Translations under genes and position numbers: made by a program
Notes under the pieces: generated by a model
The model's database searches: none
Told to the model about the DNA's origin: nothing
Seen by the model: only the letters and a program-made list of their open reading frames with translations
Source of the DNA: JAJPHC01 sp035255945
Lineage (GTDB): Bacteria; Acidobacteriota; Thermoanaerobaculia; Gp7-AA8
DNA length: 22,709 nt
Reading direction: 5' to 3'
Assembly (NCBI GenBank): GCA_035255945.1
Contig: DATEZA010000088.1
Coordinates: forward strand, 1 to 22,709
In this document: positions 16,145 through 22,709 of the stretch, in pieces
Numbering within the stretch: the stretch's first letter is position 1
How the letters are laid out: each line of letters begins with the position of its first letter

Positions 16145-16825
16145 ATGAAAAACCGATTTTTCGTTCCCGCGATCGAAGAGACGATCACGCTCACCGGTGA
16201 CGAGCTCCATCACGCGCGCGTGCTGCGCCTGCGCGACGGCGAAGAGGTCGAAGTGTTCGACGGCCGCGGCGCGATCGCACGCGCGCGCTTCGAAGCGAAC
16301 GTGCTGCACGTGCTCGATCGCATCGACTCGCGCGAGTCGCCGCTCGCCATCGATCTGGCGATGGCCATCATCAACCTCGACAAATTCGAGCTCGTGCTGC
16401 AGAAGGCGACGGAGCTCGGCGTCCGCTCGATCATCCCGCTGGTCACCGAGCGCGTCGAACTGCGTCCCGAGCGTTATCGCGGCAAAGCGGAGCGCTGGGA
16501 AAAGATCGTGTTCGAAGCGGTGAAGCAATCGGGACGCAGCATGATCGCGCGCGTCGAAGCACCGGAGGATCTCGAAACGGCGCTGCAACGAAACAACAAG
16601 ATCCTCTTCGACGCGGATGCGGATGAGACGAAGTGTCCGCCGTCACTCGAATCGGTGACCGTATTCATCGGCCCGGAAGGCGGGTGGTCCGATGATGAGG
16701 TCACCCTCGCTCGTGCACACGGTTGCGCGATCGAGCGATTGGGTCCGCGACGGTTGCGCGCGGAGACAGCGGCGATCGCGGCGTGCGTGCTGGTCGAGGC
16801 GCGATGGGGCGATCTTCGATCGTGA
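16145..16825 (+). CDS. rsmE: 16S rRNA (uracil(1498)-N3)-methyltransferase RsmE
   Basis: Enzyme of 226 residues that methylates N3 of U1498 in 16S rRNA of the assembled 30S subunit, using S-adenosylmethionine. An N-terminal PUA-like part (FFVPAIE, ELHHARVLRLRDGEEVEVFDG) is followed by the SPOUT knot domain with KFELVLQKATELGV (80-93), EAVKQSGR (124-131), FIGPEGGWSDDE (174-185) and LGPRRLRAETAA (199-210), where the cofactor-binding knot forms. The ATG at 16145 gives the standard N-terminus; the frame is open upstream through the repeat region. The length is slightly below the usual ~240. It lies 39 bases before gltA on the same strand. Confidence 0.95.
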   Translation: MKNRFFVPAIEETITLTGDELHHARVLRLRDGEEVEVFDGRGAIARARFEANVLHVLDRIDSRESPLAIDLAMAIINLDKFELVLQKATELGVRSIIPLVTERVELRPERYRGKAERWEKIVFEAVKQSGRSMIARVEAPEDLETALQRNNKILFDADADETKCPPSLESVTVFIGPEGGWSDDEVTLARAHGCAIERLGPRRLRAETAAIAACVLVEARWGDLRS

Positions 16826-16864
16826 TAAATTCCGGCGCGCGAAGCGGCTCTGGAGGTTCCTACC

Positions 16865-18151
16865 TTGCCCGAAACTCTCACCATTACAGATAACCGAACC
16901 GGAAAGTCCTACGAAGTGCCGATCAAGGACGGCACGGTCAAGGCGACAGACCTCCGCCAGATCAAAGTGGACGAGACCGAGTTCGGGATGATGACGTACG
17001 ACCCCGCCTTCATGAACACGGCGGCGTGCCGCAGCGCCATCACCTTCATCGATGGCGATCGGGGCATCCTCGAATATCGCGGCTACCCGATCGAACAGCT
17101 GGCGGAGAAGAGCACGTACCTCGAAACGGCGTACCTGCTGCTCAACGGCGAGCTCCCGAGCAAGGCGGGGCTCGACGAATGGACGCACGACGTCACGTAT
17201 CACACGATCCTCAACGAAAAGCTGAAGCTCGTCCTCGATGCATTCCGCTACAACGCGCATCCGATGGGCAAGTTCATCTCCATGATCTCCGCCCTCGGCA
17301 CGATGTATCCCGAGGCCAAGGACATCTTCGATGAGGAGAACCGAAGGAAGCAGATCGCGCGCATCGTGGCCAAGGTCATCACCATCGCGGCGTTCGGCTA
17401 CCGCCATATGGTCGGCATGCCGTACGCGTATCCGGACAATGACCTCACGTACTCCGAGAACTTCCTGAACATGATCTTCAAGACGACGGAGACGAAGTAC
17501 AAGCCGCATCCGGCGCTGGCGAAAGCGCTCGACGTGCTCTTCATCCTGCACGCCGATCACGAGCAGAACTGCTCGACCAGCACGATGCGCGTCGTCGGCA
17601 GCTCGCACGTCGATCCCTACTCGGCGCTCGCCGCCGCGGCGGCCGCGCTCTACGGTCCGCTGCACGGCGGAGCGAATGAAGAAGTCATCCGCATGCTCAC
17701 CGAGATCGGCTCGATCAACAACGTGCCGTCGTTCATCAAGAAGGTGAAAGCGGGCGAAGGCGTGAAGCTGATGGGCTTCGGCCACCGCGTCTACAAGAAC
17801 TACGACCCGCGCGCGAAGATCATCAAGAACGTCGCGTACGAAGTGTTCGAAGTGACGGGCAAGAATCCGCTGCTCGACCTCGCGCTCGAGCTGGAGCGCG
17901 TGGCGCTGGAGGACGAATACTTCGTCAAGCGCAAGCTCTACCCGAATGTCGACTTCTATTCAGGCCTCATCTACCAGGCGATGAAGTTCCCGATGGACAT
18001 GTTCCCGGTGCTCTTCGCCATCGGCCGCACGTCCGGCTGGCTCGCGCAGTGGCAGGAGATGCTGCTCGATCCGGACCAGAAGATCTCGCGCCCCCGGCAG
18101 ATCTTCACCGGTGCCGCGCGCCGCGACTACCCCTCATTCGATCAACGGTAA
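16865..18151 (+). CDS. gltA: Citrate synthase
   Basis: Citrate synthase of 428 residues, condensing acetyl-CoA and oxaloacetate to citrate as the entry step of the TCA cycle. Catalytic residues match the family: His267 in LHGGANE, His307 in GFGHRVYKNYDPRAK and Asp363 in NVDFYSG; HADHEQNCSTSTMR (229-242) and GRTSGWLAQWQEM (387-399) are also canonical. The N-terminal beta extension (TLTITDNRTGKSYEV) is like that of the E. coli-type hexameric enzymes, which are often NADH-sensitive; whether this one is cannot be told. The start is TTG at 16865, supported by a strong GGAGG at 16852-16856 with an 8-base gap. Transcription may run on from rsmE; a strong hairpin follows the stop. Confidence 0.97.
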   Translation: MPETLTITDNRTGKSYEVPIKDGTVKATDLRQIKVDETEFGMMTYDPAFMNTAACRSAITFIDGDRGILEYRGYPIEQLAEKSTYLETAYLLLNGELPSKAGLDEWTHDVTYHTILNEKLKLVLDAFRYNAHPMGKFISMISALGTMYPEAKDIFDEENRRKQIARIVAKVITIAAFGYRHMVGMPYAYPDNDLTYSENFLNMIFKTTETKYKPHPALAKALDVLFILHADHEQNCSTSTMRVVGSSHVDPYSALAAAAAALYGPLHGGANEEVIRMLTEIGSINNVPSFIKKVKAGEGVKLMGFGHRVYKNYDPRAKIIKNVAYEVFEVTGKNPLLDLALELERVALEDEYFVKRKLYPNVDFYSGLIYQAMKFPMDMFPVLFAIGRTSGWLAQWQEMLLDPDQKISRPRQIFTGAARRDYPSFDQR

Positions 18152-18162
18152 AGAGTTTATGC

Positions 18163-18266
18163 GGAGGATTGAACGCAGAACGCAGAACGCAGAGTCAGAA
18201 TTGAGAAATCACGTCGCCCCTTCTCACTTCTGACTCTGCGTTCTGCGTTCTGCGTTCAATCCCTCC
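18163..18266. terminator. Very long heptamer-repeat hairpin, probable terminator of gltA
   Basis: Arms of about 45 bp (18163-18207 and 18221-18266) pair almost perfectly, with one extra base and one or two mismatches, around a 13-base loop. Each arm holds three tandem GAACGCA units or the complement. On the plus strand the hairpin is followed by GTTTTTG, as in an intrinsic terminator for gltA. The opposite strand lacks a T-run. It also separates the convergent prmA gene. Confidence 0.85.
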
Positions 18267-18281
18267 GTTTTTGATTTAGCC

Positions 18282-19106
18282 TTACCGACGATGGTCTCCT
18301 GACGACACGAACCATCCCGCCCACCACTCCCCGCGCGAACGTTCAGTGACCAAAGTCAGCCCGTTCTCCCGCGCGGCGAGCACCACCTCATCCCGCTTCA
18401 CCACCAATATCCCACTCAGAATCAGCGCGCGCCCCACATGCCGCACGACTTCCGGCAGGAGCGGGATGATCACCTCGGGGATGATGTTCATCGTCACCAC
18501 ATCGAACGTTCCGCCGCGCAGCGACTCGATGCCGCCGATGAACATCGGCATCTTCGATTCGTCCACGCCATTGCGCATGCGGTTGTCGCGCATGGCGGCG
18601 TAGGCATCGCGGTCGTTGTCGAATGCGATGACCTTCGCGGCGCCGAGGTGGTGCATGGCGATGGCGAGAATGCCGCTGCCGGTGCCGATGTCGAGTCCGC
18701 GCTTGCCGGCGATGTCGATCGATTCGAGCAGCTCGATGCAGAGCGCGGTCGTCTCATGCGAGCCGGTGCCGAACGCCTGTTCCTGCGGCACGACGATCGG
18801 CAACCGCGTTGAACCCTGCAGAAGCGACGCATCCGGCGCAACGATGAACCGCGATCCGATCTCCATCGGCTCGAGCGACTGCTGATACAGCTCCAGCCAG
18901 TCGACGCGCTCACGCTCCGTCTCGCTCACATCGAAATCCGCGAGCAGCGACTTCGCGACCGATCGATCGTCCGGCGAATCGAAATACGCGGTGATCTGAT
19001 CCTCGGTCGACGTCGAACCAGTCGACGCAGTGAGGAAGAGGCGCGACTGGATGATCTCCTCCGACACGGGATCGTCGAAGGAGATCACCAGCAGAAAATC
19101 CTTCAT
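18282..19106 (-). CDS. prmA: Ribosomal protein L11 methyltransferase PrmA
   Basis: Enzyme of 274 residues that trimethylates amino groups of ribosomal protein L11. Family signs in order: DWLELYQQSLEP (69-80), GSRFIVAP (84-91), the substrate-binding PQEQAFGTGSHETT (107-120), SAM motif I GLDIGTGSGILAIA (137-150), FDNDRD (162-167) and NIIPEVI (207-213) where the family normally has an NI-L/V-A motif. The N-terminal L11-binding domain is short and diverged, as is common. The last gene of a minus-strand run that begins with dnaJ, it starts 21 bases after the upstream membrane protein gene. Related class I methyltransferases could be confused with it, but the AFGTGSHETT motif is specific. Confidence 0.93.
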   Translation of the reverse strand: MKDFLLVISFDDPVSEEIIQSRLFLTASTGSTSTEDQITAYFDSPDDRSVAKSLLADFDVSETERERVDWLELYQQSLEPMEIGSRFIVAPDASLLQGSTRLPIVVPQEQAFGTGSHETTALCIELLESIDIAGKRGLDIGTGSGILAIAMHHLGAAKVIAFDNDRDAYAAMRDNRMRNGVDESKMPMFIGGIESLRGGTFDVVTMNIIPEVIIPLLPEVVRHVGRALILSGILVVKRDEVVLAARENGLTLVTERSRGEWWAGWFVSSGDHRR

Positions 19107-19127
19107 GCACCGCGATCGTATCGCGGC

Positions 19128-20111
19128 TCACTTCTTCGGATCTTTCGATGCCTCTTTGCCACTCTTCTCCTCCGGCTTCACAGTGGAGCGAACGACGATG
19201 AACTTATTCAATGTATCGAACCAGAACGGCGCGCCGAGTGAAACCGCGGCGGCAGTCATGAGGATGCCGAGAATTTTCGACAGGATCGCGTCGCTCTCCT
19301 TCGTGTGAAAGGAGACGAGAGGATTTTCTTTCCATCCGAGTGGCAAGCCCAGTTTCTGCAGACGGCTCGTCGCGTCGTCGAGTTGCTTCTTTGCATCTTC
19401 TGTCGTCGATGACGTGCCTGTCTTGACGTAGTTCGCCGCCGAAGCAACGATCGCATCACGGACAGGCTTGTCGACCATCAGCTGCTTCGTGACTTTGATG
19501 CTGTCGACGTTGAGGATCGAGGCGGCGACGAGCCCGATGATGAAAAGATTTCGGCTCGTGCGCTGCTTGTACCAGCCGGACACACGATCCATCGAGCCGT
19601 CGAACCATTTCTCGATTGCCGTACGTTGGGCGGCGAGATCGTTTCCTGCTGCTTTCTTCAGAGTGTCGAGACCTCTCTTCAGCTTATCGACGGCATCCTG
19701 ATCCGCGGTCGCCGGCGTGCTGTCGAAGAACGATCGCCACGCTTCTTTGAACCAGTGCGCAATCGCACCGGACGATTGCTTCGATTGCTGATTCGCGGAA
19801 GTCTGCACGGTCGTCACCGTATCGACCGCATCGAGCAGCGCCAATACGAACGTGTTCGTCGGAATGTATGACGGAAGCCGCCCTTTGTGATTCGCGTCGT
19901 ACTCCCCTTTGAAGAGCGCGTTGACCAGCGGATGGTCGTAAATCTCCTGCACGAGCTTCGGATCCCGCACGAGCTCGCGAACGCCTCGTTCGAGATCGCG
20001 CGCGCGGTATTGCAGCAGGCCCTCGATCAGCTCCGCAGCCGCGGAAGCGATGAGGCTCATGATGAGGTAGAGAAACACCACACCGACCGCGACATCGAGC
20101 ATGTCCAGCAT
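19128..20111 (-). CDS. Uncharacterised membrane protein with three predicted helices
   Basis: Protein of 327 residues with no named domain that I can assign, although its pattern resembles a family of conserved hypothetical membrane proteins found in many phyla. Predicted membrane helices lie at about 5-28, 188-204 and 280-298. Between the first two is a long soluble region with conserved-looking blocks: ELIEGLLQYRARDLERGVREL (split by helix end), PSYIPTNTFVLALLDAV (80-96) and WFDGSMDRVSGWYKQRT (169-185). GAPFWFDTLNKF (293-304) closes the third helix, and the C-terminus is a Lys-rich tail. The start ATG at 20111 has GGAGG nine bases ahead. Its neighbours are a small membrane protein upstream and prmA downstream, which give no functional hint. 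Confidence 0.82.
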   Translation of the reverse strand: MLDMLDVAVGVVFLYLIMSLIASAAAELIEGLLQYRARDLERGVRELVRDPKLVQEIYDHPLVNALFKGEYDANHKGRLPSYIPTNTFVLALLDAVDTVTTVQTSANQQSKQSSGAIAHWFKEAWRSFFDSTPATADQDAVDKLKRGLDTLKKAAGNDLAAQRTAIEKWFDGSMDRVSGWYKQRTSRNLFIIGLVAASILNVDSIKVTKQLMVDKPVRDAIVASAANYVKTGTSSTTEDAKKQLDDATSRLQKLGLPLGWKENPLVSFHTKESDAILSKILGILMTAAAVSLGAPFWFDTLNKFIVVRSTVKPEEKSGKEASKDPKK

Positions 20112-20161
20112 GACGGATTACCTCCGTCTGCATAGATGGCCGTTTGGCGGATTTTCCCGCC

Positions 20162-20557
20162 CTACTCGATCTGCCGCGCCACTGCCGAGCGACGCGATGC
20201 GAAGTACGCGGTGAAGAACATCGCGACGAAGCCGACCATCCAGAATGCGGCGCCGAGGGAGGCTAGGCGCTGGAGGTTGTCGGTGTGCGCGCGCTGCGAG
20301 GCGAGCACCATCAGGTAGATCCAGAGCGCGGTGCCGTAACAGACGACCATCGCCGTGCGCAGGCGGTTCACCCACTCCGTCAGCCACTCGAAATCTTCGA
20401 CGCGCGGCGCGCGCCACGACACGAAGAGCGGCAGCAGGAACAGCACACCCATGCCGGCGACGATCAGACCGAGCGGGGAATGAACGGCGCCGGCGGAGAC
20501 GGAGATGATCACCAGGCCGATGAGCGCGGACGCAATGCGCAGTGCGGGACGAATCAT
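20162..20557 (-). CDS. Small four-helix membrane protein of unknown function
   Basis: Protein of 131 residues with four predicted membrane helices at about 7-22, 27-46, 69-86 and 98-119. A loop at 48-66 (WRAPRVEDFEWLTEWVNRL) is the longest soluble stretch and the N-terminus is short. The ATG at 20557 is preferred because a GAGG lies seven bases before it; the frame is open a further 14 codons upstream to 20599 but without a better site. I do not recognise the family. It sits 50 bases before the 327-residue membrane protein and 49 bases after the CarboxypepD_reg-like gene, all on the minus strand, so it may be co-expressed with them. Confidence 0.68.
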   Translation of the reverse strand: MIRPALRIASALIGLVIISVSAGAVHSPLGLIVAGMGVLFLLPLFVSWRAPRVEDFEWLTEWVNRLRTAMVVCYGTALWIYLMVLASQRAHTDNLQRLASLGAAFWMVGFVAMFFTAYFASRRSAVARQIE

Positions 20558-20606
20558 GATGGGACCTCGACCGAAAGAGGACCGAACGATGGTACTCAAA
20601 ACGAGG

Positions 20607-22085
20607 TCAGTGGGGTAAGAAATCCTTCGTGACTTCGATCTTTCCGGTCTCGAGCACGATGAGCTCCCGGCGCAATCGCTTCTGTTGTTGCAGGATCGCC
20701 ACGGGAACGGTCAGGCCTCCAACCGCGACGCCGGATGACTCCGGCACCGATACCGCCGGCGCATTCGGAAATGCGAGCTCCGGCGTCGCCTTCGGATCGA
20801 GCTCCGGCGAATGCGCGATCCAGAGCGGATGCGAGCGCGAGACGACGATCATCACCTCGTCCGAACGATGCGGTTTGCCGTACGCGAACGTGCCGTCATA
20901 GCCGGCATCCGCATGCTCGACTTCTTTCCCCGACGCGTCGAACCACGCGACCGACGCACCCTCGAATCGCTGCTCCGACACGATCCGTCCGTGACCCGCG
21001 CGCCGCGGCACGAGCTGCACTTCGAGCGCCTTCGCGTCCGACACGCGGACCGGTCCCGCCTCGCGCAACTCGTAATGCGGCGCCGTCACCGTGAAGCGGA
21101 TCTCGCGATCGGGCACGTTCGTCATGGCGATCGTTCCCGCCGCCGATGTGGTCATCGCGCCGCGGATCACCGGCCGGTACAGCCGCGACAGCACCGCGTA
21201 TCGCACCGTCGCCTCGCGAACCGGATCCTGCGTGAATGTGTCGATCACGCGCACGCTCAGCTCGTTCTGCGGGATGTCGATATCGAGCCGTCCGTTGCCC
21301 ATCACCGCATGATCGGCAAGCACCGTGACTTTGACCGAGCCGTCGCACGTCGCGACATCGATCACCTCGTCTTCGGCGACGCGATCGAGCAGCAGCGCGT
21401 GGTACTCCGTCCCCTCTTTCGCCGCGAATCCGATTCCGCCGCGAACCTGGATCGTCGCGTCCTTGCCGAGCGGTTTGCCGCCCATCGTCAGATCGCCGGA
21501 GAGCCGGCGGTAGTACGCGGAAAGATGGGCGGGAGTCTGCTGCAGCGGCTTCGCGGCGAACTGCATTTCAACCCCCGGCAGTCTCCCGAAGCGAAGGGCG
21601 GCCTTGTATGTGCCCGGCGCGATGTCGCGCGCGAGCAGCGTGCCGGAGCGCTGATCGGAATCGTAGGTCTCGCGGCAGCACGACGCGAGCGAGACCTCGA
21701 TTCGATCGTGCCCGTTCGTCTCGCCATCGCATCCGCCGATCGAATGCTCGAGCTCCGGCAGATTCTGCGACGTGCTCCAGTCGAGCATCAGCGTCGCTGC
21801 GGGCAGCACGTCGAGCGGATCCGTGGTCAGATCCTCCGCGCCGATCTTCACCCGCCGTTTCTGCGAGAGCCATCCCGGTCCGCCGATCTCGAGCTCGACT
21901 TCGCCCGGAGGCAGGTCGCGGATCTCGACCTTCGCTCCGTCGACGAGCTCGAACGGCTCCGCAATTTTTCCTGCTGCGCGGACGACCGGCTTCCGGAATC
22001 CGCGCGCACGCTGGATCGCATCACGATCGCCCGGCGCGATGCGGAGCGACGTGGTGAGAGTCGCAGCGAGCAGGATCGGAATCAG
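20607..22085 (-). CDS. Exported protein with CarboxypepD_reg-like domain, probable CTG start
   Basis: Beta-sandwich protein of up to 492 residues, likely secreted or surface-attached. The conventional start is GTG at 21851, but the open frame continues without a stop to the end of dnaJ, and its first residues form a signal peptide (LIPILLAATLTTS) followed by 60 plausible residues including PGEVELEIGGPGW. No ATG, GTG or TTG lies in that stretch. CTG at 22085 overlaps the dnaJ stop (CTGA) and has AAGGA nine bases before it; ATT at 22082 is the other choice. The middle contains a CarboxypepD_reg-like unit: ELSVRVIDTFTQDPVREATV, AGTIAMTNVPDREIRFTVTA. Repeated beta strands suggest more sandwich domains. 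Function is unknown; it may bind peptide, sugar or partner proteins. Confidence 0.78.
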   Translation of the reverse strand: MIPILLAATLTTSLRIAPGDRDAIQRARGFRKPVVRAAGKIAEPFELVDGAKVEIRDLPPGEVELEIGGPGWLSQKRRVKIGAEDLTTDPLDVLPAATLMLDWSTSQNLPELEHSIGGCDGETNGHDRIEVSLASCCRETYDSDQRSGTLLARDIAPGTYKAALRFGRLPGVEMQFAAKPLQQTPAHLSAYYRRLSGDLTMGGKPLGKDATIQVRGGIGFAAKEGTEYHALLLDRVAEDEVIDVATCDGSVKVTVLADHAVMGNGRLDIDIPQNELSVRVIDTFTQDPVREATVRYAVLSRLYRPVIRGAMTTSAAGTIAMTNVPDREIRFTVTAPHYELREAGPVRVSDAKALEVQLVPRRAGHGRIVSEQRFEGASVAWFDASGKEVEHADAGYDGTFAYGKPHRSDEVMIVVSRSHPLWIAHSPELDPKATPELAFPNAPAVSVPESSGVAVGGLTVPVAILQQQKRLRRELIVLETGKIEVTKDFLPH

Positions 22086-22709
22086 CTGAAGAAGTCCTTG
22101 ACCTTGTCGAGCACGCGGCGGCCGCCGCCCGTCTCCTCGCCGCTGATCGTGGCGAGTTGTTCGAGCAGTTGCCGTTGCTCTTCGCTGAGTGCCGTCGGAA
22201 TCTTCACCGTGGCGTGGACGAAGTGATCGCCGCGGCCGCTGCCGTCGATGAACGACACACCTTTGCCGCGCAGACGGAACACCTGTCCCGGCTGTGTGCC
22301 CGCGGGGATGCGCAGCAATTCGGGACCGTTGATCGTCTCAATCGTGATCTCCGCGCCGAGCGCCGCCTGGGTCATGCTGATCTGCTCCTCGGCGTGGATG
22401 TCGTAGTCGCGCCGCTGGAACTTCGCATGCTCGCGGACCGAGATGAAGACGTACAGATCGCCGGAAGGACCGCCGCAGTGGCCTCCCTCCCCTTCGCCCG
22501 CCACGCGCAGCCGCGAGCCGTCATCGACGCCCGCCGGCACCTTCACCGAGATCTTCTTTTCCTCGCGCATACGTCCCGCACCGTCGCAGCTCGTGCACGG
22601 ATCCTTGATCACTTTTCCCGCGCCGCCGCATTGCGGACAGGTGCGCGAAACGGCGAAAAAGCCCTGCGAATAGCGGATCTGGCCGACTCCGCGGCAGCCG
22701 CTGCAGGTC
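22082..22709 (-). CDS. dnaJ: Chaperone protein DnaJ, C-terminal part (runs off window)
   Basis: The last 208 codons of DnaJ, co-chaperone of DnaK; the J domain and Gly/Phe-rich region lie beyond the window. Three of the four zinc-binding repeats are visible: CSGCRGVG at the edge, CPQCGGAG and CTSCDGAG, each CxxCxGxG. Then come the two substrate-binding beta domains, KKISVKVPAGVDDGSRLRV, GDLYVFISVREHAKFQRR, the ALGAEITIETINGP strand pair and LRGKGVSFIDGSGRGDHFVH. The C-terminus (VLDKVKDFFS) is typical. The full zinc finger shows this is DnaJ itself and not the CbpA type. Its stop overlaps the probable CTG start of the next gene, so it seems to be the first visible gene of an operon. Confidence 0.96.
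   Translation of the reverse strand, partial: TCSGCRGVGQIRYSQGFFAVSRTCPQCGGAGKVIKDPCTSCDGAGRMREEKKISVKVPAGVDDGSRLRVAGEGEGGHCGGPSGDLYVFISVREHAKFQRRDYDIHAEEQISMTQAALGAEITIETINGPELLRIPAGTQPGQVFRLRGKGVSFIDGSGRGDHFVHATVKIPTALSEEQRQLLEQLATISGEETGGGRRVLDKVKDFFS

Overview
The window reads as ordinary chromosomal DNA of a high-GC, Gram-negative (diderm) bacterium. The diderm signs are a DUF481-type outer-membrane barrel ending in Phe, lipoprotein signal peptides, and a periplasmic alpha-2-macroglobulin paired with penicillin-binding protein 1C. Gene order and style (non-ATG starts, 4-bp stop/start overlaps, many short-period repeats between genes) would fit an Acidobacteriota-like lineage. That placement is an inference from style, not a match to a reference. 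No rRNA, tRNA, CRISPR, insertion sequence or prophage gene was seen.

Layout. 188-901 (+): DUF481 outer-membrane protein, converging on a two-gene minus-strand operon (9114 down to 1070). The operon encodes a very large thioester-containing bacterial alpha-2-macroglobulin and PbpC, joined by an ATGA overlap. 9212-10168 (+): an NAD-dependent epimerase-like protein, facing a minus-strand DUF2071 gene (10409-11170) across a repeat-rich spacer. 11215-12618 (+): a small lipoprotein, a YjbR/MmcQ-family protein and a MazE/MazF toxin-antitoxin pair. 13427-12642 and 14134-13424 (-): a secreted serine esterase and a family-2 glycosyltransferase, joined by a GTGA overlap. 14342-18151 (+): a LEA14-like lipoprotein, an AmpG-like MFS transporter, the 16S rRNA methyltransferase RsmE and citrate synthase. 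22709 down to 18282 (-): the C-terminal part of DnaJ, a beta-sandwich protein with a CarboxypepD_reg-like domain that seems to start at CTG inside a CTGA overlap, two membrane proteins of unknown function, and PrmA.

How genes work together. The alpha-2-macroglobulin/PbpC pair is the known bacterial arrangement in which a protease-trapping protein is coupled to a peptidoglycan polymerase that can repair wall damage. MazE/MazF is a self-contained growth-arrest module. RsmE, PrmA and DnaJ are housekeeping functions for ribosome modification and protein folding, and GltA feeds the TCA cycle. The two membrane proteins and the CarboxypepD_reg protein between dnaJ and prmA have no assigned role.

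The most unusual signal is not a gene. Gene boundaries here are repeatedly made of short tandem units of 7 or 8 bp, or of larger palindromes, often arranged as inverted arrays that can fold into long hairpins. In several genes (pbpC, the esterase, the MFS transporter, and upstream of the glycosyltransferase) the repeat DNA is itself translated, usually as the N-terminal tail or signal peptide. Between the epimerase and DUF2071 genes lies a mosaic pseudo-copy of the DUF2071 3' end, built from three separate pieces with deletions between them and flanked by palindromes.
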